From Atriophallophorus winterbourni (taxonomy: Eukaryota; Platyhelminthes; Trematoda; Plagiorchiida; Microphallidae), in contig JACCGJ010014861.1 of the NCBI GenBank assembly GCA_013407085.1, positions 1 to 64,000 on the forward strand: DNA of 64,000 nt. Reading direction: 5' to 3'. Both the position numbers and the translations under genes were made by a program. Position 1 is the first letter of the stretch, and each line of letters starts with the position of its first letter. Below are positions 35,690-45,100 of this stretch, one piece after another. Below the pieces are notes generated by a model. The model had not been told where the DNA came from. It was given only the letters and a program-made list of their open reading frames with translations, and ran no database searches.

Positions 35690-37483
35690 TCAATACACAG
35701 GCATCGTCAAATCGTTAAGTAACAAATAATTGTCCAAGGTTCGAGTGAATGTTTGGATACAGGGAGAGGTGATAATTGCTTCGGGAAGGGCATTCCACAG
35801 GAAACAGACACGTACCGAATAGAAATATCGGCGACAATTAGTACGGGAATGGGGAATTTGTAGTGCCGCTGAGTGGCTACGTGTAATTCCTGATTCACGG
35901 TATTTGAACAAATGTTTGAGTGGATGATCTGGAGTATTCAATATCTTGTAAGTAATTATAACGTCACTTCGAAGTCTACGTTGAAGGGGAGTGGGGAGCT
36001 TTAGCTTTTTCAACCTTTCCTCGTATGTAAGGTTTCGATAACCACGCACGAGTTTAGTTGCACGATGATATATCCTGTCAAGCAAGAATATATCTTTTTT
36101 CATCCACGGAGTCCATGCTTGCGATGCGTGTTCCATTGTGGGAATTAAGTAGGTCTTCATGATTCTTGGCAACGTTACAGGCGTAAAGGTTCGGAAGATC
36201 CGTCGAAGCATACCTAGAAGCTTTGAAGCACGCTTGTAAATGACCTCACAATGCACGCTGTTCTTTAGGCTGCCACATATCCAGACTCCAAGATCCTTCT
36301 CCGATTCGGTCCAGCTCAAAATCGTCTGCCCAAAGTGATATTCGTACTGAAAGGGCTTACCGATTTGCAGTAACTTGCACTTTTGAAAATTGAACGGCAG
36401 TTTATTTCTAACTGACCATTCGTGTAGTGCATCTAAATCACTTTGCAGTTTTACGCAGTCTGCAGTTGATTTTATTCGCATCCAAAGTTTAACATCATCC
36501 GCAAAAAGAACTACCTTGCATGAGAGCGTCTCAGGTAAATCATTGATGTAAACTAAGAAAAGCACTGGACCGAGAACGGAACCTTGCGGTACACCACTGG
36601 AGGTATTAATGGCTCGTGATTGTACCCCGTTAACTCGAACGGTTGCCTTGCGCCCATTGAGGTAGCTTTCGAACCACACGAGTAGCTGCCCGTCAATACC
36701 AATCTGTTTCAGCTTCCGTAGCAACAGGAAGTGATCAACTCTGTCGAAAGCTTTCGACATATCCAGATAGCACGCGTGCACACTGTCTCCTGCGTCAACC
36801 GTTTGGGTCCAATCGTTTAATACCGTCAGCAAGTTTGTCAAGCAGGAGCGAGCTTTACGAAACCCATGCTGGGCGACAGATAGTATATTTTGTGATTCCA
36901 AGTGATGAACTATATTTTCCGTCACTATGCGCTCCATCACTTTGGATATCACGGGGAGTAGGGTGACAGGACGGTAGTTCGCGGGATCTGAACGGCTACC
37001 ACCCTTATAAATTGGTGAAATTACTCCTGTCTTCCACTCTGTTGGCACCACTCCTTCGGTTAGGGAATGTTGGAACAATTGGCATAGTGGTTCACACAGC
37101 TGCTGGTCACAGGATTTTAGTAGTGCTGGTGTTATTCCATCGGCTCCAGGAGATTTCCTAGGGTTCAGTCGACACAAGTGTCTTCGTATAATCGCTGAAT
37201 TAATCTCAATATTATTCAGTTGTTGAGATACAATCGATGTCAGTAAATTCTCATTCGCCCTAACCGTTATCGGGCTAAACACATTTGCATAAAATTGAGC
37301 GAGAGTATCAGCCGTTTCCTTTGCTGTGACTGTTAATCCATTCTCAGAAATAACAGGAAACACCCCTGGTTTCACACTGGACCGAGCATTGACAATCCGA
37401 TAGAGAAGTTTAGGGTTTTCTTCCATTTTCAAAGACAGAGAGCGATGGTAATATTGCTTGTCCTCTTTGACGAGAGCATTCAC
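35690..37483 (-). CDS. reverse transcriptase domain of LINE ORF2 (CR1-like)
   Basis: A 597-codon open frame. Blocks in order: NPRKSPGADGITPALLK (about aa 108), GVISPIYKGGSRSDPANYRP (160), VAQHGFRKARSCLTNLLT (205), HACYLDMSKAFDRVDH (235; first catalytic Asp), SGVPQGSVLGPVLFLVYIND (300), VLFADDVKLW (325; catalytic FADD), NFQKCKLL (365), KDLGVWI (395), then the C-terminal RRIFRTFTPVTLPRI and YHRATKLVRGYR. It copies element RNA at the nicked target by target-primed reverse transcription. The ATG at 37483 is probably not a true start: the frame is the downstream half of one ORF2 whose EN half precedes it in another frame. All RT catalytic residues look intact. Confidence 0.93.
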   Translation of the reverse strand: MNALVKEDKQYYHRSLSLKMEENPKLLYRIVNARSSVKPGVFPVISENGLTVTAKETADTLAQFYANVFSPITVRANENLLTSIVSQQLNNIEINSAIIRRHLCRLNPRKSPGADGITPALLKSCDQQLCEPLCQLFQHSLTEGVVPTEWKTGVISPIYKGGSRSDPANYRPVTLLPVISKVMERIVTENIVHHLESQNILSVAQHGFRKARSCLTNLLTVLNDWTQTVDAGDSVHACYLDMSKAFDRVDHFLLLRKLKQIGIDGQLLVWFESYLNGRKATVRVNGVQSRAINTSSGVPQGSVLGPVLFLVYINDLPETLSCKVVLFADDVKLWMRIKSTADCVKLQSDLDALHEWSVRNKLPFNFQKCKLLQIGKPFQYEYHFGQTILSWTESEKDLGVWICGSLKNSVHCEVIYKRASKLLGMLRRIFRTFTPVTLPRIMKTYLIPTMEHASQAWTPWMKKDIFLLDRIYHRATKLVRGYRNLTYEERLKKLKLPTPLQRRLRSDVIITYKILNTPDHPLKHLFKYRESGITRSHSAALQIPHSRTNCRRYFYSVRVCFLWNALPEAIITSPCIQTFTRTLDNYLLLNDLTMPVY

Positions 37484-38493
37484 TTTGTTACGAATTTTAG
37501 AAAATTGCTGCCAAGAGGCATCAGTTCTGGTCTTCCGGTGTTCAGTCCAAGCAAAGTTTCGTTTCCCGAGCCATTTTTTGTGCGACTGCGAAGCTTAAAT
37601 CGGAAATCACTTGCCCGTCGTTCATCAACAAGTCGCGAATTATGATCTATGTTTGACTGAAGTATTTTCGTGAGCTCACTGCATTGTGTTTCGGTGTTGT
37701 GCTGATCAAGTTCTTGCCAATTTACTAGCCCAAGCGATCCACGTAGACCAGCGTAGTCGATCTTTCTGAATTGTTTGGAGGACGCACAAACTCGTCTAGC
37801 ACTGCAAACAAACTCAAAGGCTAGCACCAGATGATCACTCCGACCGAGGGGCGCAATGTAGTCAACACCCTCAACTGCTGTTTTCTCTGAAGTAAAGATT
37901 AGATCCAAAATTGATGGCACCTCTGATCCTCTTCTATGAGTAAAGTCAAACACATGATTATGCAGTGGAATCATGTCGATCACCTCACGAAATTTGTGAT
38001 CAAATGTGTGTATAGGGTGATCGGACCTGGCAAAGAGATGAGGAAGATTGAAGTCCCCGATGAGTAGTAATTGCGAGCTACGCTTCTCTCCGGCGTAATT
38101 TAGCGCTTGTAATAACCTGTCATTCTGAGTATCATTCGAGGCTGGCGGGCGATATATGATTCCCAGAATGCAATCGTCCTGTGACACATTCGTGAGACTG
38201 CACCAGAGGGTATCTTTGAAATCAAGTCTTGGATCGTGAATTTTCATGCACTGAAGCCGTTCGTGACAGTATAAAGCCACACCACCACCTTTTCTTGGGC
38301 GATCGTTCCGTATTAGCATCATGTTGGGGATTAAGAGTTCACTATCAGTCATACAGGATTGAAACCAGGTTCCAGTAACAGCAACGAGGTCTGGCGTGTA
38401 TCGTTTGCACAGCTCGGTCAGTTCAGTCAATTTGTTGAACAAACTTTGAGCATTGGTATAGATGCATTTAAGTGAGTTTTTAGAATGTAACAC
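37480..38493 (-). CDS. AP endonuclease domain of LINE ORF2 (CR1-like), catalytic Glu changed
   Basis: A 337-codon frame with the EN motifs in order: CIYTNAQSLFNKLTEL (aa 10), DLVAVTGTWF (36), RPRKGGGVALYCHERL (66), ILGIIYRPP (109), LLIGDFNLPHL (140; GDFN intact), RRGSEVPSILDLIFTS (187) and LGRSDHLVL (211; SDH intact). The metal-binding glutamate of ETW is Gly here (GGA for GAA). The last ~35 codons are out of frame: reading shifts at the six-T run 37574-37579, where one extra or missing base would join this to the RT frame, as in the uninterrupted copy at 61027. The TGA/ATG overlap with the RT frame is thus a by-product. Confidence 0.9.
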   Translation of the reverse strand: MLHSKNSLKCIYTNAQSLFNKLTELTELCKRYTPDLVAVTGTWFQSCMTDSELLIPNMMLIRNDRPRKGGGVALYCHERLQCMKIHDPRLDFKDTLWCSLTNVSQDDCILGIIYRPPASNDTQNDRLLQALNYAGEKRSSQLLLIGDFNLPHLFARSDHPIHTFDHKFREVIDMIPLHNHVFDFTHRRGSEVPSILDLIFTSEKTAVEGVDYIAPLGRSDHLVLAFEFVCSARRVCASSKQFRKIDYAGLRGSLGLVNWQELDQHNTETQCSELTKILQSNIDHNSRLVDERRASDFRFKLRSRTKNGSGNETLLGLNTGRPELMPLGSNFLKFVTK

Positions 38494-38510
38494 TGAGTCA
38501 GTATTAGTAT

Positions 38511-39929
38511 TTATTGGTCCGACGATGTTGACGTCGGACCGAGATCGTTTTTTGAAGCAATTTGAAGTAATTTCGCGGGCGAATTTGCACCAGTTTCGGA
38601 TAATTGCGTAATTGAGGGCTCCAGGTGGACCTCAACAGCGGCTTTTGAGCTGCACAGTCTAACGTTTTCAGGTAGCCTGTTTCTGTTCACTTTTAGCTTG
38701 CTTCGAACATCATCCGCCATGCTACTTGAAAGAAACGTAACCTTAAGTGGATTTGCCCCTTTCCCGTGATAGTTCGGCGAACGAGGTATTCTGTATGTGT
38801 CGACAACTACAGAATTTTGGGAACCGATATTTTCGGCTATAAATGACCATTGTTTACGGTCGTGCTCTTTGTTTTCGAAGCCCGTTGTGGTGCCCGAATT
38901 TTCTGGAACGTCAAGCAGAATAATACTCCTTGGTGCTGTTTGATCCCGCCTATTCGGTGCTTTTGACCTTTCCCACCAAGGAACGTCAGCATATATACGG
39001 TTGGGTAGGTCACTTTGCGTTCGGAGCAAATACGAATTTAGTAGGACATTTTCCATGTCCTTTTCGTTGGCGAAAGTGATTTTAAGGAGACGTGGTTTAT
39101 CTTGATTCGGGGATTTCGTATGACGAGTTAATCGAGTTACCGACACGGGGTGAATACTGTCTAGGCCGATTCGATTACAAACGACGAACCAGTTTTCACG
39201 GTCATGCTTTTGCCTTTCTTGAAATAGCGTCACCTCTGACTCAGGAATATTGGTGCATATAACACTTAAATTTTTTATGCGTTTTATCGAATTTTTCTGC
39301 TCCCTGTGATATGGAACCGTTTTGCTTTGAACTTCCTCTTTTGCCTGAGGTTTAGGGCTCAATTCTAACGCCAAACACTTATCACCTTTAGACACCATCT
39401 GGGCGAATGTTAGCTTGCTGGAATGAGACGCGTTCACTTGGAGCTCTTTGGACGTAACCCCTGAGTCTGGAATCGATGGTACATTATTGACTTTTTTCAA
39501 CAGTTCCGTCGATTGATGAAGTTCAGATTGCTTTTTGTTATCTTGAGCATCATCTGCTTCGGGTTGAATCGCTGGGGCAATTTTATCCATCAAGAGTGTT
39601 TTAAGCCTTTCCTCAATTATTCGATAATTATTTTCTAAAATTTCTAACCGAGGCTCAAGCCTTGCCTCATAGGCAGCGTTGTGTGGATTGTCGCTAGACT
39701 GTTTGCTTCGACATGAAGTGCATATGTAACAGACACTGGGGAAATCCACATTGTTGATAATCGATGCCACTTCCACTGTTAGGGCTTTATCACAATTGAC
39801 ATGTATTTTACTCAGGCAGCCGAAACATTTAACGACATGAGATCTAGCGCTTACCCCTTTGTTGCAAATTTTGCACACATCACGTGCAGTCTTCTTTGTT
39901 TGGGTTTTCGGGGTCAACCTGCGTGTCAT
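38511..39929 (-). CDS. LINE ORF1 protein with PHD-like zinc finger and two RRM-like repeats
   Basis: A 472-codon frame. Residues about 19-70 contain Cys pairs spaced like a PHD/treble-clef finger (CKIC, CFGC, H-C, CYICTSC). A low-complexity, partly coiled stretch follows. Two related segments then occur: about 215-310 (LSVICTNIPES, ERQKHDRENW, PRLLKITFANE) and about 335-430 (SIILLDVPENS, EHDRKQWSFI, PLKVTFLSSS), each shaped like an RRM. ORF1 proteins of this class bind element RNA and act as chaperones in ribonucleoprotein particles. The Met at 39929 follows a plausible leader and the frame is uninterrupted. A shortened relative is at 19186-19990. Confidence 0.85.
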   Translation of the reverse strand: MTRRLTPKTQTKKTARDVCKICNKGVSARSHVVKCFGCLSKIHVNCDKALTVEVASIINNVDFPSVCYICTSCRSKQSSDNPHNAAYEARLEPRLEILENNYRIIEERLKTLLMDKIAPAIQPEADDAQDNKKQSELHQSTELLKKVNNVPSIPDSGVTSKELQVNASHSSKLTFAQMVSKGDKCLALELSPKPQAKEEVQSKTVPYHREQKNSIKRIKNLSVICTNIPESEVTLFQERQKHDRENWFVVCNRIGLDSIHPVSVTRLTRHTKSPNQDKPRLLKITFANEKDMENVLLNSYLLRTQSDLPNRIYADVPWWERSKAPNRRDQTAPRSIILLDVPENSGTTTGFENKEHDRKQWSFIAENIGSQNSVVVDTYRIPRSPNYHGKGANPLKVTFLSSSMADDVRSKLKVNRNRLPENVRLCSSKAAVEVHLEPSITQLSETGANSPAKLLQIASKNDLGPTSTSSDQ

Positions 39930-40390
39930 TGTTTCAATCCGGTGACGGGTGACTCAGTGCAGTTATTGATCGATCGATAACTAGCGGTGGAGTGAATGCG
40001 TTGGATCGGAGTTAAGTGATCCAAACGATGAAAAGCGAACGAGGTAGGATAGAACTGTTGCGATTTCACGATTTTCGATCTCACAGATTTCAAAAGAATA
40101 TCGGTCGATTCGGAGTGATTTGCTCTTCTCGACGGTATTTGAACAGAAACAATATTCCAAAGTACCGGGTCTGTTGCACGCGTGAGTAATTTGGGTTATA
40201 ATTCGAAAATTTGGATTTTCAAGGATTCAACTTTCGCGAACTTGAAACTGGTATAATCCAAACGAGTGAATTGAGACGAGTTCAATGATATCTGAACCGT
40301 TCAGTTCAGAAGAGCGAGTGAGGAAATAGATCCAAAAGTATGAGAGCACAGATTTATGCGACCGCACAGCACTCAGTAACAGTGATGTTG

Positions 40391-42000
40391 GCATACGATG
40401 ATGCATGATATCATACAAGTCAAACCAAACCTTGAGATCGTCCAGTTTCGAACCTCAAATAGTGAAGCATCTGGTTCTGGCATACGCGTACATATTACAG
40501 TTAAGTCATAGAACCCGGTGGCTGATGGATTGTTCGATGGTTTTGAAGTTTATTCCACTTGCGTACTTTCTGATAGCTGCATATGCTTAAGCGACAGCAC
40601 CGGAAACTTAATTGCTTAGAGTACACGATTTCATAAGATTTCTTTGTTTGTGCCGGGTTTACGTGCTAGCTTCGGGAAACCGCGTTTGGTGGGTTATTAT
40701 CTTTCACATTTTCCATCTTTTCTTTTAATCAGTATCAGCTTTGTTAATCACTGATATACAACCATCATTGTCTAACAAACGGCTAGAAACCGGTAGTTGT
40801 GTGTAAGGGATGAAAATGTGAGCACCACAATACATTAATCGAGGTTAACTTCAATTTTTAAACAAGATTCACCGCTGACAATTTTCACATCCAAGCTCAG
40901 TCCCCGATTAATTTCTATTGCACTTGCTTGGTCGCAGGGGCATTGTGAAATTTGTCCGCACACGTAACAAACTCCCACGATAGAATAGTCTTTCAATAAG
41001 TGGTGGGGATATGAGTACCACAAAACATTCGTTTTTGATTATCTTTATCACTTCATTCGTCAAGGTTGTATTGCTGAGAGCATAAATTTTTCCTGAGCAG
41101 ACATGACAGGTCACAAGATGAGTCTTTGGAAAGGTCCTTTCGAAAAACGTTTTTTTAATTTTTCCGTAAGGTTTTCTGAGTCATCGTTTCGTGTTGATGT
41201 GCGGTCATTTGTTTGTATTTCCAAGTTAACTGTATGAGACAGTTTCATGCATGCAACGTAATGTTGATCGCTAGATTTCAAAAAGGTGAACTTGGACAAG
41301 TGAGGGTCGTATTCGCTAAGCTAGACACAAATGATATACAAGATGCTGAGCATCATGTTCAAGATACAAATTAGAGAGAGCTCGAAGGATGTAGAATGTT
41401 CAGCACGTTCGAGTGTGAGTAAATTCAACTATATGCGTTAAACATTGTTAAATGTTGCTCGCGTGGAGTCTGAGAAAAATTTATCCGGAATAGAAAACAT
41501 CAATAAGTCATCTTTCCGTCTAGGAAATATGGTATATTCTGATACATCTTGACGTGACGATCACAATAATATGGAAATTATTCGTTTATGACTTAAACAG
41601 GTAGTAATTTTCGCAAGAATCAGAGCATAAATGTTTTCTCTCCGCTCATCTGATTTACGAAATAAACCATTTATTTCTACTTCTACAACAATATATTCCT
41701 CCAAATTCAGGTAGTGCAACTTCTAAGCTGCGTATTTCAATAACGCTTTTCAAGAAAATTGCCATTGATAATCCGCAACTTTTCACACATTGTGAGTTGT
41801 TTTTTCTCAAGGTCATCAATTGATACTGAATGCTTATTGTAGAATTCCAAATTTGGTTGTTACCATCACTTTTTGCTGAGCACCAAAAATATTTTCGGCA
41901 ATATTTCCTCCACACGTAAGTTTAAAGGGGCCAGAAATATGGAATGTTGCACTCTAATAATTCAACCATTGCTTCAGAAAAATTTGTCAGTGTGTGTGTG
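40391..42000. other. mostly unassigned; satellite scraps near 40.8 and 41.0 kb
   Basis: CTAGAAACCGGTAGTTGTG and GGATGAAAATGTGAGC (40782-40830) match the satellite in reverse, as does GGGGATATGAGTACCACA (41006). Minus-strand frames at 40835-41299 contain scattered cysteines (CYVCGQ, CHVCSG) that might be a decayed ORF1 finger, but this is weak. From 41.3 to 42.0 kb nothing is recognised. Confidence 0.4.
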
Positions 42001-42010
42001 AAACGTTTCG

Positions 42011-42017
42011 TATATAA
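42011..42017 (+). promoter_or_regulatory. candidate TATA box of the Ig gene
   Basis: TATATAA lies 30 bases upstream of the ATG at 42047, preceded by a TG run. If used, the 5' UTR would be only a few bases long. Transcript data are needed. Confidence 0.4.
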
Positions 42018-42046
42018 ACGTTAATACGCGTTCTACTGCTACATAG

Positions 42047-42134
42047 ATGAAGAAACTTTGCAGCATGGACTTCGCCATCCGGTTTTTAATAATCCTTCAG
42101 GTCGGCATTTATGGTCAAACTAGTGGGAATAATG
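42047..42134 (+). CDS. Ig gene exon 1: signal peptide
   Basis: ATG at 42047 opens MKKLCSMDFAIRFLIILQVG followed by IYGQTSGNN: basic N-terminus, hydrophobic core FLIILQVG, likely cleavage after IYG. An in-frame second ATG is at 42065. The exon ends with GTAAGT in phase 1 (88 bases). Confidence 0.8.
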
Positions 42135-45100
42135 GTAAGTAAATTGTTTTGCCCGGCAAATAAGAAAATTATCAGCGAAGCAATTAAATATGTTGATTGT
42201 ATGAATATAAAATACTGATTAGTATTATTTTGAAAGAACATTTTCTTTCCTCATTATGTCGGTTGATTCAGGGTGTACGTGTACAGAGCTTCATGCTTCT
42301 TAGGTAACTCGATTATATTCCCTATCATGGTGTCAATTTGTATCAGCTAACTTTTGAGTCAATATTGTTAGCCATTTTTCAGTTAGCCCACGCTATGCAT
42401 GTTCCAGCTGAAGTGTGTAAACGTGGTTAATTTCAAGACAGCTAAATGTAAATAGTACACGTTTGTATTGTTTGTAAAATACAAGCATGGGTCCTAGATC
42501 GGTCATTTCGTAACTTGATGTCTTTACTGCTCGACAATCCCTTACACTGGAGCACAGCAAATAAGACTGCGGTATTATGAAAATTGAATTTTTAATTATC
42601 TTTCATATTCTTTTCTAGTTATATATATATATATATCAAATGCAACGAATTTGCAAAATTATAAGTTCTCTGAGCTTCAACGCAAACCGCGAAAGTCAAG
42701 GAAAAATTGTAACCATAATCATTACACTCTTGCAAATAGGTAATAGATATTTAGTGTGACGAACCCGGAAAGAACTTTAGGAATCAGCTGTCGCTGATTA
42801 ACATGAAATTACAAGCAAAGCAAATGAGCAATGCATGTCTACAAAACCTGAAAAATGTGTTTAACTCATGCTTACTAAACTGCGTGTTGAACTTCATGTA
42901 ACACTACTGAGCAGGCACTAATTATATTAGCCTAAGTCACAGATTTTACGAGATCGAATCATCTCATGACTTTCACATGCTAAAATTTGTATGCAGTTTT
43001 TCTATTAATTTCGTCTCTATAGTGTTGGCATTCATCTTGATGCGATTTTTCTCTTTTATCGTTTATAAAACATAATATTGGTTGACCACTTCATCATGTG
43101 GATTCAAAGGAAAAGCTCTGTTTTTATGACAAAATGCCCGAAATTATCTTAATACACCCATTCTGTATCACCAGATTAAATCATTGATAGAATATTGAAC
43201 AATCCGTGTTAACAGCTGTATGAATTCTCCTCGAAATTAAAGCTTCTTCTAAGAATTTATAAAAGTACACCTCTTTCGTTTCAGAACGCATCGATAACGA
43301 GAGTAATTTTTCCCACTTGCATCGTTACATTGTTTTATCGAAAATAGCTTTTCGTTATAACATTTTATTCCAATCGATATCGTGGAAATTGTGCGTACGT
43401 CTGATGATATTTCATACTATATATAATGCGATCCGATATTTTATAAAATATATGAGATTTTCAAAGAGCGAAAAATCAAAAGGTTTTGCTGAATAAATGA
43501 GTAAACATTTTGTTTCTTTAAATTCACAGAAAATTATGAAATAACGTTCTACAATCCACCAATGGTTTATTCGTCTGAATCTACTGCAACTATTAAGTGC
43601 ACGTTTTCGTACACAGGAGATATTACGTAAGATTAAAAAATATTTTGATGAATTGATTTTATTATCATGATCAGATGCATTCCTATCAAAACTGAGTTAA
43701 ACTCCAAAGTATAATCATTGAAATCGTGCCTCACTTCAATCTGAGAGTTCGATAAAACCGATGATTGAAGCAAATCACTGGTTTCGCACGGCTGTTCGCT
43801 TCTTAAAGATAGAGCGTCGCTATAAGCCGGTGTAATCTTCCTAAATATCATAACCATTAAAACGAGTTCTCAAAACAATTTACAAAAGCAATTATACCGC
43901 TTAAGCATGCGTTTCCAGATATTACCCCATGATTTTAACTCCGTAAGGACGAATTCTTTTATATATTACCGTTATTATATCACAACAAGTATACACGTCG
44001 CTGCGGGAGTAATATTACAGTGCATGAAGTATACACCTTTCGGTATGGTCGACTGGAAAGACACGACTTATACGCAAATATTAGCTACTGAGAGAGCAAT
44101 TTCAAATATATGTGAATATTAAATTTTTATTACTGATGGATTTCTTTACAGACCTACTGGAAGTTGGGAAACACGATACATAACATTGGAAAGCAATAGC
44201 AAAAAAAGATAATAGTTTTTAACGGAAAACTGTTTCAATATTTATCAAAAAATATTCATTTAAATTTGGAGTAAATTTGTTGAACCTGGGTTCGGAGACA
44301 GTAGATTCAAAAAGCGTCTAGATGAAGTCGCTAGCGCGTCGTCCACTAACAAATCGTGAAATGTTTACATGACTGTTGGTATAAATGGCGGTTGGTCGGC
44401 GTTTTGATTATCCGTGTTGTGGTTTCACAAATCTCTTCTAATAATTTGACCGAGCGCTTTAAGTTACTTCTGATGGTTGATCTTCACGAAAGTTGGTTTC
44501 CGTAGTCGCATAATCATCTTCCTACGTATATATATTGAAATCTAAGTGCAAGTTGATCACCGGCGATCACCGTGCACAAACCCAAACTCGAAAGTTAGTA
44601 ACTAATATAAAACGGACAGCAAATGTGTTCCATTTGTGTGATTTAACTCTGATACATGGTCGTGCCATTGCTGCGCTTCTAGCTAATCGCGGAATTTAGG
44701 TTCGATATTGTGAGCAAGCTTACATAATGTGACATAGCTATGGGAAATTCTGAAATCCCACAATATAAGTTTTATGAGCGTAATGTATGTTGAGTTGCGA
44801 CGCATCTACTTGGCCTCACATTCACATATACTATGAATATGCAGAAGATAACACAACATCGTGTTTCGTCCATAAAATTTTCTGCGAACGACATTTATTT
44901 AACAGCACTGAATTTCAGAAAAATATCAAAGATTATGCAGCAAGAGTTATTGTAATACAATCCTATTGACATTGGCACTCTATTTTAAAATCTATGGCAT
45001 ATTGAATATTCATTTAAGAGCAACACCAAAATAGATTTAATTTAACGGACTTTCTGCTTGCACGATACTCCCACTTAAGTACTGTCTTTGTTTATTTGAA

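Larger units (their letters stand above)
35545..40390 (-). mobile_element. nearly complete CR1/Jockey-like non-LTR retrotransposon
   Basis: A minus-strand element of about 4.8 kb. It has a 5' region up to about 40390 (homologous to the 5' end of the copy at 20.4 kb), ORF1 (38511-39929), ORF2 split into EN (37480-38493) and RT (35690-37483) frames, a short 3' UTR and a tail of heptamer repeats at 35549-35572. ORF1 ends 17 bases before the EN frame starts, so the two ORFs sit close together. It is the best-preserved LINE in the window and the reference for the other family-1 pieces. No target-site duplication was found. Confidence 0.9.

Noticed and set aside
37480..37483. ATGA overlap between EN and RT frames as a translational coupling site
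   Set aside because: The last part of the EN frame is out of register with relatives; the overlap is a by-product of a frameshift at 37574-37579.
44787..44969. 60-codon frame with MLSCDAS as another Ig exon
   Set aside because: No acceptor, upstream stop next to the start, and no Trp or strand-F pattern in register.
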